Counted from the stretch's first letter, positions 8,808-17,566 are shown. The stretch is DNA of 48,402 nucleotides from Bacteroidaceae bacterium (GCA_017940565.1 JAGAYH010000037.1:1-48402), one strand, 5' to 3'. Notes: generated by a model not told the origin, from the sequence alone. Numbers and translations are program-made.

Positions 8808-9644
8808 ATGATACGTTACAAGAATTACATCCTATGGCCCGACAAAGTGGAGAAGCGCCATTTCGTACGGTTCTTCCTCAGCGTGGTAGGCGTGCTCTTT
8901 GTCATAAGGTTGCTGTTCCCCTCCGTGATGACACGTGTGGCGCGGATGTTCTCGCCAGACAAGCCTGAAACGGCCGTGGTCGATACCATCATGCAACAGA
9001 TGCAGGTGGCCGACTCGGTGCTCCTCGCTCCGCTGACACTCCACCCCGACCTGCTGGCAGGAGCAGACGGACAGAAGCACAAAATATACAGTGTGAGCAG
9101 TTACAAGGACTGCTTTCCCGACATCAACCCCGTGCAACTGGCCACGGCGCAGCGCCTGGGCGTGGACGTCATTGAAAACCGCGATGCCGCCGAGCACAGC
9201 AAAGACCGTCTGGTCTATGCCGGGCTGAATCCCTATTACAACATCAAGACGCTCTACAGCAGCATTCCTTATCTGGTGCCCCGCGCCCAGGTGCTGCTCG
9301 AACGCATCGCCCGCAACTTCCTCGACTCGCAGTATGTGAAGCATATTCCGCCCAGCAAACTGCTCGTCACGTCGATGACCCGCACCCGCGAGGACGTGGA
9401 GAAACTGCGCCGCCACAACGGCAACGCCTCGGAACAGAGTTGCCACTGTCACGGCACCACTTTCGACATCAGCTATCTTCACTACGTGCCTGTGCAAGAC
9501 CCCGACGGCCCGGCCGTGCGCCCCACGCGCAACGACACGCTCAAGTATGTGCTCTCCGAAGTGCTCAACGACCTGCGCCGGCAGGGCACGTGCTACGTGA
9601 AGTACGAAGCCAAACAGAGTTGTTTCCACATAACGGCACGATGA
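8808..9644 (+). CDS. DUF5715-like membrane-anchored protein with an M15-type zinc motif
   Basis: The protein is 278 aa with one N-terminal membrane helix (about residues 22-40), so the body is likely periplasmic. The C-terminal half carries VTSMTRT and then SCHCHGTTFD at residues 211-220. This fits SxHxxGxxxD, the zinc motif of peptidase family M15 (D-Ala-D-Ala carboxypeptidases and L-Ala-D-Glu endopeptidases). CFHIT near the end (His274) could be the last zinc ligand, as in M15 enzymes. Bacteroidales proteins of this kind are annotated DUF5715. A cell-wall peptide hydrolase is inferred from the motif, not shown. The stop overlaps the truA start (ATGA). Confidence 0.75.
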   Translation: MIRYKNYILWPDKVEKRHFVRFFLSVVGVLFVIRLLFPSVMTRVARMFSPDKPETAVVDTIMQQMQVADSVLLAPLTLHPDLLAGADGQKHKIYSVSSYKDCFPDINPVQLATAQRLGVDVIENRDAAEHSKDRLVYAGLNPYYNIKTLYSSIPYLVPRAQVLLERIARNFLDSQYVKHIPPSKLLVTSMTRTREDVEKLRRHNGNASEQSCHCHGTTFDISYLHYVPVQDPDGPAVRPTRNDTLKYVLSEVLNDLRRQGTCYVKYEAKQSCFHITAR

Positions 9645-10411
9645 GGTATTTTGTCTATTTGTCCTACGACGGCACCAACTACCACGGCTGGCAACGCCAG
9701 CCCAACGCCACGAGCGTGCAAGAGCAGATGGAAGACGTACTCCAGACGGTGCTGCGCCGTAAGGTGAACCTCGTGGCCGCCGGACGCACCGACACCGGCG
9801 TCCACGCCCGCCTCATGGTGGCCCATTTCGACGTGGAAGAACCCGTGGACTGCCAGCAGTTGACCTTCAAGTTCAACTGCCTGCTGCCGCCCGACATCGG
9901 CGTCTATACCATCGTACCCGTCACTGACGACGCCCACGCCCGCTTCAGCGCCACGTCGCGCACCTACCACTACCACCTCTACCAGCGCAAGGACCCCTTC
10001 CGCCGCCCCTACGCCTGCCGCTACTACTACGAGCTCGACTTCCCCCGGATGAACGAGGCCGCTGCACGCCTGATGCAGCACACCGACTTCGGCAGTTTCT
10101 GCAAAGCCGGGTCGGACAACAAGACCAACACCTGCCACCTCACCCATGCCCGCTGGGTGGAGGAAGACCTGCAGGCCTGGCGCTTCGAAATCACCGCCGA
10201 CCGCTTCCTGCGCAACATGGTACGCGCCGTCGTGGGCACTCTGCTCGAAGTAGGCAAACACCGCCTCACCCTTGAAGGTCTGGAAGACGTCGTCCGAGCC
10301 GGCAACCGCAGCGCCTCCGGTGAGAGCATGCCCGCCTGCGGCCTCTTCCTGCAAGACATCACTTACCCCGACGCCCTCTTTCTCAGCGGTAAAGCTCCCA
10401 AAATATTCTAA
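9641..10411 (+). CDS. truA: tRNA pseudouridine(38-40) synthase
   Basis: TruA makes pseudouridine at positions 38, 39 and 40 of the tRNA anticodon arm. The protein is 256 aa from ATG 9641, which overlaps the previous stop. The N-terminus has LSYDGTNYHGWQRQPN. The catalytic motif AAGRTDTGVHA contains Asp51. Later blocks are RFSATSRTYHYHL, FGSFCKAGSDNKTNTCHL and FEITADRFLRNMVRAVVGTLLEVG. Longer in-frame upstream extensions run inside the neighbour gene and were rejected. Confidence 0.96.
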   Translation: MRYFVYLSYDGTNYHGWQRQPNATSVQEQMEDVLQTVLRRKVNLVAAGRTDTGVHARLMVAHFDVEEPVDCQQLTFKFNCLLPPDIGVYTIVPVTDDAHARFSATSRTYHYHLYQRKDPFRRPYACRYYYELDFPRMNEAAARLMQHTDFGSFCKAGSDNKTNTCHLTHARWVEEDLQAWRFEITADRFLRNMVRAVVGTLLEVGKHRLTLEGLEDVVRAGNRSASGESMPACGLFLQDITYPDALFLSGKAPKIF

Positions 10412-10462
10412 CGCACCTAAGCGTTAATAAATCTAAATGGGGGGGTGTTTCTTCCCTTTCAC

Positions 10463-10493
10463 TTGGATTTTTGCATTTTTCCTATTATCTTTG
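10463..10493 (+). promoter_or_regulatory. Bacteroidota-type promoter for the first paralogous lipoprotein
   Basis: TTG (10463-10465), a 20-bp spacer and TATCTTTG (10486-10493) fit the -33/-7 consensus. A run of seven G residues (10439-10445) sits 17 bp upstream of the -33 element. The leader to the ATG at 10549 is about 50 nt and A-rich. Confidence 0.7.
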
Positions 10494-10548
10494 CGGAAGA
10501 AAACTCATAATTAGCATCTTAAAAGTCAGAAAATTGAAAAGCAAAAAC

Positions 10549-11529
10549 ATGAAACGAATGAATCTGCTGTTGCTCTGCTATACAACTGTCATGAGCGTGC
10601 TGTGTGCATGCTCCGCCTCGTGTTCCTCAACAAAGAAGTCTGACTGGTTTCATACGGATTATTATAAACTGCAGGGCTTTCATGAGCTACATGGCGAAAA
10701 TCCCCTTTGGCCTGAATTGGACTATCAAAATTTTGATATAAGGAATGCCGGCTATAATATACCGGATTGGCTTAACTATTCCGATGAATACATTGACAAA
10801 TGGTGGAAGGAACGTCAGTATGCGAAGAAGCAGGCCAAATGGCGACGGCACAAGAAGAAGTTCTACAAGAACGGACTGAAATTCCTCAACACGTTCTACG
10901 ATGACCTCTATGCGGCCAATGGAAGTGCCTTCACTGAAAAATATGCCTCCCATGTGGACTCCGTACTTATGCCGGCTCTCGACAAGGACAACGGGCAACT
11001 GGCGTGGGATGTCTTTGGCAAGCAACCAGAGGAGGCGTCGGAGCGGAAGCGCATCACCATCACACCCTATCAGGAACATTGGTTCAACGTGCAAGTGCCC
11101 GGGCCGGACACGCTCAACATCAAAGTGAGGCTCGACGATGACAAGAATTTCCTTATCAACGGTCTGCAGAACACGGCAAAGGGCATCAGCCTCTCGCCGC
11201 TCATCCGTGTGAAATCGGTGTTCCTGGCACGTTTCTACAACCAGCTCTATTCGGAAACTGACTGGGACCATTTCACCGGCATGTACCTGAGCCACCTCAG
11301 CGACGACGTGCGTAACGCCCTGCACCGCGGCTCGAGCACCTACGAGTGGAGTCAACTGAAGATTGGCAGGGACGAGTCGCTGAAGTTCAAGACGGACGAC
11401 ATCACCTACGACCGCGACAACTGGTTCGTCGTGCACCCAAAGAACAGCGACAATCTGAAAGCGCGTATCCAACTGAAAGTGATTGACAACAATCTGGTCA
11501 TAACAGGACTGGTCGTGCCGACAAAATAA
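10549..11529 (+). CDS. Predicted lipoprotein, paralogue A, with two tandem copies of one domain
   Basis: The product is 326 aa from ATG 10549 (MKRMNLLLLCYTT). The hydrophobic start ends in a Cys-rich lipobox region (VLCACSASC). The mature part holds two related halves. The first reads FLNTFYDDLYAANGSAFTEKY, then EHWFNVQVPG, VRLDDDKNFLINGLQN. The second reads FLARFYNQLYSETDWDHF, then DNWFVVHPK, IQLKVIDNNLVITGLVVP. The pattern resembles small NTF2-like domains such as DUF3828, but that is a guess. The next gene has the same plan. Function is unknown. Confidence 0.8.
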   Translation: MKRMNLLLLCYTTVMSVLCACSASCSSTKKSDWFHTDYYKLQGFHELHGENPLWPELDYQNFDIRNAGYNIPDWLNYSDEYIDKWWKERQYAKKQAKWRRHKKKFYKNGLKFLNTFYDDLYAANGSAFTEKYASHVDSVLMPALDKDNGQLAWDVFGKQPEEASERKRITITPYQEHWFNVQVPGPDTLNIKVRLDDDKNFLINGLQNTAKGISLSPLIRVKSVFLARFYNQLYSETDWDHFTGMYLSHLSDDVRNALHRGSSTYEWSQLKIGRDESLKFKTDDITYDRDNWFVVHPKNSDNLKARIQLKVIDNNLVITGLVVPTK

Positions 11530-11567
11530 TGCGGACAATCGCATAATGGAAACTCAAAAGTAAGAGA

Positions 11568-12551
11568 ATGAAAAAAGTTTTATTGAACTACCTTCTAATT
11601 ATAGCATCTTTCTATTGGTTTAGTGGATGCTCGCCAACACCCATAGACAAGCATGGCAAGCCACTGTACCCAGTGTATCCTATTGCGACGTATGACCCTG
11701 GAACTATCAATACGTCGTTTGATTACTTCCATCCGCCAACTGGCAGCACTTTGCACATGCCACTTGACGCAGAGGCAAAGGACTGGGGCGTGGAACGCTG
11801 GAACGATTATGTTGCCCAAATGACAAAGAAAGCCAAATGGGAGCGGCATAAGGATAAGTTTTATAAGAAAGGAAAGGTTTTTCTGGAAACATTCTACGCT
11901 GACCTTTATGCCCCCAAAGCCAACTGGCAGGCGTTCTCCGAAAAATACGCCTCGCACCTCGACACGGTGTTGCTGCCACTACTGAAATCCACCTATGAGA
12001 AACGTCATGCAAGCATGGGCGTAGCCTGGGAGGCTTTCGGATGGCATGTGGACGACACAAACGAGAGCCAACGGTTGAGCATCAAACCATATAAAGACCA
12101 TTGGTTTGAAGTGCAGGTGGTAGATGCGGACACCCATCGGGTGAGAGTCAGGATTGACAACGACCGCAAGTACATCATCAACGGTCTGTACAATCCGGAC
12201 CAGAACATAACCATGTCACCGCTCATCAAAGTGAAGAAATTATTCCTGAGAAATTTTTATAATGACATGAGTCGTGAGACCGACGTAGAGAAATTCACCA
12301 AAATGTACAAGAGTCATTGTGCTGACTTCATACTGAAGGCCTTGTTGAAAGACACAGGCGAATATGATTGGTCCCTACTCAGCATTGGCAAGGGAGATAT
12401 GCAGGAAATCACAGAAGATGACATTGACTACGAGCGCGACGGCTGGTTATGGGTAAAACCCCAATGGTATGACGGACCAGAAGTGCGCGTGCAGTTAGCC
12501 TTGATTAAAGACAAACTGGTCATTACGGGATTGATTAATCCTACGAAGTAA
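11568..12551 (+). CDS. Predicted lipoprotein, paralogue B, with two tandem copies of one domain
   Basis: The product is 327 aa, with signal MKKVLLNYLLIIASFYWFSGC ending in lipobox FSGC. It is clearly related to the gene before it: KKAKWERHKDKFYKKGKVFLETFYADLYA here matches KQAKWRRHKKKFYKNGLKFLNTFYDDLYA there. It also has two internal halves: FLETFYADLY then VRIDNDRKYIINGLYNP, and FLRNFYNDMS then VQLALIKDKLVITGLINP. The gap between the genes is 38 bp and a terminator follows. The base composition is more AT-rich than in the surrounding core genes. No function is known. Confidence 0.8.
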   Translation: MKKVLLNYLLIIASFYWFSGCSPTPIDKHGKPLYPVYPIATYDPGTINTSFDYFHPPTGSTLHMPLDAEAKDWGVERWNDYVAQMTKKAKWERHKDKFYKKGKVFLETFYADLYAPKANWQAFSEKYASHLDTVLLPLLKSTYEKRHASMGVAWEAFGWHVDDTNESQRLSIKPYKDHWFEVQVVDADTHRVRVRIDNDRKYIINGLYNPDQNITMSPLIKVKKLFLRNFYNDMSRETDVEKFTKMYKSHCADFILKALLKDTGEYDWSLLSIGKGDMQEITEDDIDYERDGWLWVKPQWYDGPEVRVQLALIKDKLVITGLINPTK

Positions 12552-12577
12552 GCAAAACAATTGATAGAAAAAAGCAT

Positions 12578-12614
12578 GAAAAGCGTCCCCTAAAAACAGG
12601 GACGCTTTTCGTTT
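12578..12614 (+). terminator. Intrinsic terminator after the lipoprotein pair
   Basis: GAAAAGCGTCCC (12578-12589) pairs perfectly with GGGACGCTTTTC (12599-12610) around a 9-nt loop, followed by GTTT. It stands 27 bp after the stop of paralogue B. Confidence 0.85.
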
Positions 12615-12620
12615 CATAAG

Positions 12621-12652
12621 TTTGTAAATGCGCTCATTTATTCGTAACTTTG
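12621..12652 (+). promoter_or_regulatory. prfA: Bacteroidota-type promoter for the prfA operon
   Basis: TTTG (12621-12624), a 20-bp spacer and TAACTTTG (12645-12652) form a near-ideal -33/-7 pair. The expected start of transcription is only about 15 nt before the ATG at 12674. This also argues against an in-frame TTG start at 12650, which would overlap the -7 element. Confidence 0.8.
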
Positions 12653-12673
12653 CACATCCAAAACCACCCATTC

Positions 12674-13786
12674 ATGGCAGAAACGAATTCCCTGTTGGAG
12701 AAGTTGGACGGTCTGTCCGCCCGCTTCGAAGAAATAAGTACGCTCATCACTGACCCGAGCGTGATAGCCGACCAAAGTCGCTACGTGAAACTCTCGAAAG
12801 AGTATAAGGACCTGGAGCGACTGGTGGCCGCCCGCGACGAGTACAAGAAACTGTTGCAAAACCTGGACGAGTCGAAGTCGTTGCTCCTCAACGAGAGTGA
12901 CCCGGAACTGAAGGAAATGGCCCGCGAGGAAGTGCAGGCCTGCGAAGAACGGCGGCCCCAACTGGAGGATGAAATCAAAGTGATGCTCATCCCGCAGGAC
13001 CCTGAGGACGGCAAGAACGCCATTCTCGAAATCCGCGGCGGCACGGGCGGCGACGAAGCCGCGCTGTTTGCCGGCGACCTGTTCCGCATGTACACCAAAT
13101 ACGCCGAGCGCAAGGGCTGGCGATTGGAAGTGTCGAGTGCCAGCGAAGGCGCCGTGGGCGGTTTCAAGGAGGTGATATGCTCAGTAAGCGGTGCTGACGT
13201 CTATGGCACGCTGAAATATGAGAGCGGCGTGCACCGCGTGCAGCGTGTGCCGGTGACGGAAACGCAGGGCCGCGTCCACACCAGCGCTGCCACCGTGGCC
13301 GTGCTGCCCGAGGCAGATGCCTTTGAAGTGCATATCAATGAAGGAGAAATCAAGTGGGACACCTTCCGCTCGAGCGGTGCCGGTGGCCAGAACGTGAACA
13401 AGGTAGAGAGCGGCGTACGCCTGCGCTACAACTGGAAGAACCCCAACACAGGCGAGGTAGAGGAAATCCTCATTGAATGTACCGAGACCCGCGACCAGCC
13501 GAAGAACAAGGAGCGCGCCCTGAGCCGGCTGCGCACGTTCATCTACGACAAGGAGCACCAGAAGTATGTGGACGACATCGCCTCACGCCGCAAGACACTC
13601 GTCTCCACCGGTGACCGCTCGGCCAAAATCCGCACGTACAACTACCCGCAGGGCCGTGTGACCGACCATCGCATCGGTTACACCATGTATAACCTGCCCG
13701 CCTTCATGGACGGCGACATCCAAGACTGCATCGACCACCTTATTGTGGCCGAGAATGCCGAGCGCATGAAGGAAGCAGAGATGTAA
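12674..13786 (+). CDS. prfA: Peptide chain release factor 1
   Basis: RF1 ends translation at UAA and UAG. The protein is 370 aa from ATG 12674 (MAETNSLLEKLDG), a typical length. The peptide anticodon region lies after EGAVGGFKEVICSVSG. The catalytic GGQ is at residues 237-239 in RSSGAGGQNVNKVESGVRL. The sequence RIRTYNYPQ-like (KIRTYNYPQGRVTDHR) and the stop-codon-recognition segment with VHRVQRVPVTETQGRVHTSAATV mark it as RF1 rather than RF2. pyrF follows after 21 bp. Confidence 0.96.
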   Translation: MAETNSLLEKLDGLSARFEEISTLITDPSVIADQSRYVKLSKEYKDLERLVAARDEYKKLLQNLDESKSLLLNESDPELKEMAREEVQACEERRPQLEDEIKVMLIPQDPEDGKNAILEIRGGTGGDEAALFAGDLFRMYTKYAERKGWRLEVSSASEGAVGGFKEVICSVSGADVYGTLKYESGVHRVQRVPVTETQGRVHTSAATVAVLPEADAFEVHINEGEIKWDTFRSSGAGGQNVNKVESGVRLRYNWKNPNTGEVEEILIECTETRDQPKNKERALSRLRTFIYDKEHQKYVDDIASRRKTLVSTGDRSAKIRTYNYPQGRVTDHRIGYTMYNLPAFMDGDIQDCIDHLIVAENAERMKEAEM

Positions 13787-13807
13787 ATTCCATTATATAC
13801 TTTCTAT

Positions 13808-14626
13808 ATGACGAAACAACAACTGATTGAGAATATCCGCCGCCACGAGTCATTCCTCTGCGTCGGACTGGACAGCGACCGCAAGAAACTGCCGCGCCAC
13901 CTGTTGGGCGAGGATGACCCTATCTTTGCTTTCAACAAGGCTATCATCGACGCCACCGCTCCCTACTGTGTGGCATACAAACCTAACGTGGCTTTCTATG
14001 AGTGCGAAGGCGTAGACGGCTGGGTGTCGTTGGAGCGCACCGTGGCTTACCTGAAGAAACATTATCCCGATCACCTCATCATTGCCGATGCCAAGCGCGG
14101 CGACATAGGCAACACCAGCGCCATGTATGCCCGTTGCTTCTTCGAACAACTTGACGTGGACGCCCTGACCATAGCTCCCTACATGGGCGAGGACAGCGTG
14201 ACGCCTTTTCTGGGATATCCCGGCAAGTGGGTCATCCTGCTCGCGCTGACAAGCAACAAGGGCAGTCACGACTTCCAAATGACAGCCAACGGTGAAGGAC
14301 AACGCCTCTTTGAGGAAGTCATCCGTAAGAGTCAGCAGTGGGCCGATGACGAGCGGATGATGTATGTCGTGGGAGCCACTCAGGGAAACCTGTTCGAAGA
14401 CATCCGCCGCGTAGCTCCCCGCCATTTCCTGCTCGTCCCCGGCGTAGGAGCCCAAGGTGGCAGCCTGGAGGAAGTGTGCAAGTACGGCTTGACTGACGAA
14501 TGCGGCCTGTTGGTCAACAGCAGCCGCGGCATCATCTTCGCTGACACGACAGAACAGTTTGCCCGCGCTGCCGCAGAGAAAGCCCGCGAGCTCCAACAAC
14601 AAATGAAACAGTTGCTCTACCGATGA
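13808..14626 (+). CDS. pyrF: Orotidine 5'-phosphate decarboxylase (long type)
   Basis: PyrF decarboxylates OMP to UMP, the last step of pyrimidine synthesis. The protein is 272 aa, the longer PyrF subtype. The active site is [18 protein letters not shown], with the DAKRGD block at 94-99 and Lys96. LCVGLDSD near the start and the phosphate-binding end ([10 protein letters not shown], then [11 protein letters not shown]) are conserved. The stop overlaps the next start by four bases (ATGA). Confidence 0.95.
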   Translation: MTKQQLIENIRRHESFLCVGLDSDRKKLPRHLLGEDDPIFAFNKAIIDATAPYCVAYKPNVAFYECEGVDGWVSLERTVAYLKKHYPDHLIIADAKRGDIGNTSAMYARCFFEQLDVDALTIAPYMGEDSVTPFLGYPGKWVILLALTSNKGSHDFQMTANGEGQRLFEEVIRKSQQWADDERMMYVVGATQGNLFEDIRRVAPRHFLLVPGVGAQGGSLEEVCKYGLTDECGLLVNSSRGIIFADTTEQFARAAAEKARELQQQMKQLLYR

Positions 14627-14943
14627 ACTGGATTATTCTCATCATTGCCGGACTGTGCGAAGTGGGCTTCACGTTCTGCCTCGGCAAAGCCAAGAGCGTC
14701 GATGGCCTGGCGTGGTGGCTATGGATTGGCGGTTTTGTGCTGTTTTCCATACTTAGCATGACGCTTCTCGCCAAGGCCACCCAATCACTGCCTGTAGGCA
14801 CGGCCTATCCCGTTTGGACGGGAATCGGAGCCGTCGGCACCGTGCTCGTAGGCATTTTCTTCTTCAACGAGCCCACCACCTTCTGGCGGCTCTTCTTCAT
14901 TACAACACTAATTATCTCCATTGTGGGACTTAAAATGTTATAA
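14623..14943 (+). CDS. Small multidrug resistance family exporter, SugE/Gdx-like
   Basis: This is a 106-aa inner-membrane protein with four transmembrane helices and the essential Glu13 in the first (IAGLCEVGF). The block [19 protein letters not shown] closely resembles SugE/Gdx guanidinium exporters. However, the Trp three residues after the Glu in Gdx is Phe16 here. Subtype and substrate are therefore uncertain, and it could be a quaternary-ammonium or guanidinium exporter. It overlaps pyrF by four bases and is followed by the HD gene after 15 bp. That places it in a housekeeping operon rather than a resistance island. Confidence 0.88.
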   Translation: MNWIILIIAGLCEVGFTFCLGKAKSVDGLAWWLWIGGFVLFSILSMTLLAKATQSLPVGTAYPVWTGIGAVGTVLVGIFFFNEPTTFWRLFFITTLIISIVGLKML

Positions 14944-14958
14944 ACAAAGACGTCTGGG

Positions 14959-16167
14959 ATGATCATCAACGACCCTGTATTTGGCTTTATCGAAGTACCC
15001 GAAGGACTCATGGCCCAACTGGTACGCCATCCGCTCTTCGTGCGCCTAAGCCGCCTAAAACAGCTGGGCCCCACTCATTACGTTTACCCGGGAGCGACAC
15101 ATACGCGCTTTGAACACTCTCTCGGAGCCTTTCACCTCGTTTGTCAAGCCGTAGGAGCGCTTGGCGAGCGAGGCGTTTGCATTTTAGAGCACGAGCAAGA
15201 AGGGGTCATGGCCGCCATGCTCCTACACGACCTGGGCCACGGTCCGCTCTCGCACACTTTGGAGCATACGTTCCTTCACGGCGTGACTCACGAAGACATT
15301 TCGCTCATGCTCATGGAGCGCATGGGCCGTGACTTGGGACACTCCCTGCAAACGGCCATCGACATCTATCGCGGTACCTACCCAAAACGCTTTCTCCACG
15401 AACTCGTATGCAGCCAGCTTGACATGGACCGGCTCGACTACCTCTGCCGCGACAGTTTCTTCACCGGAGTGCGCGAGGGCATCATCGGCGTGGCGCGCAT
15501 CATCAAGATGCTTGACGTGAAGGACGACCAACTCGTCGTCGAACAAAAAGGCATCTATACTCTCGAAAACTATCTCATGGCCCGCCGACTGATGTACTGG
15601 CAGGTCTATCTGCACAAAACGGCCCTCGCTGCCGCCGAAATGCTTACCGTAGCCCTCGAACGGGCCAAAGAACTGGTAAACGGCGGCATACAATTGCCCT
15701 GCAGCCCCTCCCTGCTCTATTTTCTGAAGAACGATGTCACGCCTCAGTTCGCAAAGACGCATCCCGAGTGGCTCGACCACTATGTTCAACTTGACGACGC
15801 CGAAATTGAAACAGCAATGAAGTGTTGGGCCGCATGCAATGACCCCGTTCTGGCCAGACTTGCCGCCGGATACACCCACCGGCACCTTTTCAAGGCCATC
15901 GAAGCCGATGCCCCTGTGACCGAAGCTACGCTCCAGTCGCACCGCGAACAGGTAGCCCGACGGCTCAACATCACGCTCCACGAAGCCAGCTACCTCGTCA
16001 GAAGCCGTGAGATAGGCCAGACGCTCTATTCCACCCACGACGACCATATCAGCATTCTCATGAAAGACGGCAGCGTGCGCGACATCTCCCGGTTCTCAGA
16101 ATTGCTCAGCAACACCCTGGCCGACCGGCCCACGAAACGCTACTACCTGTTTCAGGAGGTTCTCTGA
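14959..16167 (+). CDS. HD-domain phosphohydrolase
   Basis: The 402-aa cytoplasmic protein has an HD metal-binding domain. HTRFEHSLGAFHL gives the first His (His53), MLLHDLGHGPLSHTLEHTF gives the HD pair (His90-Asp91), and QLDMDRLDYLCRDSF gives the last Asp. It resembles dGTPase/SAMHD1-like proteins that Bacteroidota encode next to lpxD. Substrate unknown: a dNTP triphosphohydrolase is possible. Last gene of the prfA operon. Its stop codon lies in the loop of a terminator hairpin. Confidence 0.9.
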   Translation: MIINDPVFGFIEVPEGLMAQLVRHPLFVRLSRLKQLGPTHYVYPGATHTRFEHSLGAFHLVCQAVGALGERGVCILEHEQEGVMAAMLLHDLGHGPLSHTLEHTFLHGVTHEDISLMLMERMGRDLGHSLQTAIDIYRGTYPKRFLHELVCSQLDMDRLDYLCRDSFFTGVREGIIGVARIIKMLDVKDDQLVVEQKGIYTLENYLMARRLMYWQVYLHKTALAAAEMLTVALERAKELVNGGIQLPCSPSLLYFLKNDVTPQFAKTHPEWLDHYVQLDDAEIETAMKCWAACNDPVLARLAAGYTHRHLFKAIEADAPVTEATLQSHREQVARRLNITLHEASYLVRSREIGQTLYSTHDDHISILMKDGSVRDISRFSELLSNTLADRPTKRYYLFQEVL

Positions 16168-16182
16168 AGAGAGCCTTTTTTT
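16158..16182 (+). terminator. Intrinsic terminator overlapping the HD gene stop
   Basis: GGTTCTC (16158-16164) pairs with GAGAGCC (16169-16175), with one G-U pair, around the loop TGAA. Seven T residues follow (16176-16182). The TGA stop of the HD gene is in the loop. It separates the prfA operon from the lipid A operon. Confidence 0.85.
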
Positions 16183-16280
16183 GTTGCCTTATTTTTGAGA
16201 AAACATTCGGATTTTTTGAAACGCCTCATGCGCCGGCCGAAGTTTCGCGGACTGACCTGTTTTTCCAACTTATCTTACAC

Positions 16281-16358
16281 TAACTCCGTTTTCGTCCGGC
16301 CTATATCCGTTTTCGTCACGACTCACCCCGTTTTCGTTCACACGAAAACGGGGTTAGT
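16281..16358 (+). repeat. 21-bp-phased array, locus 4, ending in a perfect hairpin
   Basis: TCCGTTTTCG, TCCGTTTTCG and CCCGTTTTCG start at 16285, 16306 and 16327, exactly 21 bp apart. The third unit is followed by its own inverted copy. CCCCGTTTTCGT (16326-16337) and ACGAAAACGGGG (16342-16353) form a perfect 12-bp stem with loop TCAC. TAAC at the left end and GTTA at the right end are also inverted. The 349-bp gap before lpxD contains nothing else clear except a weak -7 element. Confidence 0.85.
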
Positions 16359-16465
16359 ATTACAAATTCTTGGTTTGTCATTCATAAGGGTCATAAAAAC
16401 AGAAAGAAAAACACGGTTTTTTGAAATTGTGTAGGAATAATAGAGTCTATGTCGGCATTTTTTCC

Positions 16466-16473
16466 GATATTTG
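16466..16473 (+). promoter_or_regulatory. lpxD: Weak -7-like element before lpxD
   Basis: GATATTTG differs from TAnnTTTG at the first base and stands 43 bp before the lpxD ATG. No clear -33 TTG is visible. Some promoter is needed here because a strong terminator lies upstream. Confidence 0.3.
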
Positions 16474-16516
16474 CAGACTAAAACATGACCCGAAAGGGAC
16501 TATCGCCTAAAGTGAC

Positions 16517-17566
16517 ATGGAATTTACAGCGAAACAAATAGCCGGATATGTTGACGGCACCTTGGTAGGCAACGCCGACGCACACGTCAGCACTTTTGCC
16601 AAGATAGAAGAAGCAGGCAAGGGTGCCCTCACCTTTATGGCCAACCCTGCCTATGAGCACTATCTCTACCAGACAGAAGCCAGCGTGGTGCTTGTAAACA
16701 AGGACTTCGAGCCCGCTCAGCCCGTGAGCGCCACACTCATCAAAGTGACCGATGCCCGCGAGGCCTTGGGACTGTTGCTGCAGCTCTATGAGAAGAGCCA
16801 GCCCCGCCACGAAGGACAATCGTCGTTGGCCTACGTGGCTCCAACCGCCAAGATTGGGAAGAACGTGTTCCTCGCTCCGTTCTCAGCCGTGGGCGACGGG
16901 GCTGAAATAGGCGACGGAGCCCAGTTGCACCCCCACGCCACCGTCGGTGCCCACGCCAAAGTGGGAAAGGACACCATCATGTATCCAAATTCCGTCGTCT
17001 ATCATGACTGCGTGGTGGGAAGTGGCTGCATCCTGCACGCCGGTTGCGTCATCGGAGCCGACGGCTTCGGATTCGCCCCCACAGCTGAAGGCTACGAAAA
17101 GATTCCACAGATAGGCAACGTAGTGATTGAAGACAACGTGGAAATCGGCGCCAACACATGCATTGACCGCGCCACGATGGGCAGTACCGTTGTGAAGAAA
17201 GGTGTAAAACTGGACAACCTTGTCCAGATTGCCCACAATTGCGTAGTAGGCGAAAACACCGTGATGAGCGCCCAGGTGGGCGTTGCCGGCAGCACCAAGA
17301 TAGGCCAGTGGTGCATAATGGCCGGACAGGTGGGCGTGGCAGGCCATGCCACCATCGCCGACCGCACCATAGGCGGCGCCAAAGCAGGCATAGCCGGCAG
17401 CATCGTCAAGGAGGGCAACACCGTGCTGGGCATACCCGCCATCGACGCACGGCGCTTCGCCCGCAGCCAAGCCGTATTCCGCAACCTGCCACAGATGTCG
17501 CAGGATGTGGAAGCCCTGAAGCGCGAACTGGCACAACTGAAAGAACAACTGAACAAAAAACAATAA
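16517..17566 (+). CDS. lpxD: UDP-3-O-acylglucosamine N-acyltransferase
   Basis: LpxD adds the second acyl chain, to the glucosamine nitrogen, in lipid A synthesis. The protein is 349 aa, with an N-terminal uridine-binding domain (1-100, [13 protein letters not shown]). A left-handed beta-helix of hexapeptide repeats follows (about 105-315, such as [20 protein letters not shown]). The catalytic His is His240 in [15 protein letters not shown]. The end is a charged helix ([19 protein letters not shown]). It is the first gene of the lipid A operon; lpxC/fabZ follows after 27 bp. Confidence 0.96.
   Translation: MEFTAKQIAGYVDGTLVGNADAHVSTFAKIEEAGKGALTFMANPAYEHYLYQTEASVVLVNKDFEPAQPVSATLIKVTDAREALGLLLQLYEKSQPRHEGQSSLAYVAPTAKIGKNVFLAPFSAVGDGAEIGDGAQLHPHATVGAHAKVGKDTIMYPNSVVYHDCVVGSGCILHAGCVIGADGFGFAPTAEGYEKIPQIGNVVIEDNVEIGANTCIDRATMGSTVVKKGVKLDNLVQIAHNCVVGENTVMSAQVGVAGSTKIGQWCIMAGQVGVAGHATIADRTIGGAKAGIAGSIVKEGNTVLGIPAIDARRFARSQAVFRNLPQMSQDVEALKRELAQLKEQLNKKQ

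Noticed and set aside
12650-12673. An upstream TTG start for prfA at 12650
   Set aside because: It overlaps the -7 element and would lie before the expected start of transcription; ATG 12674 opens the conserved protein.
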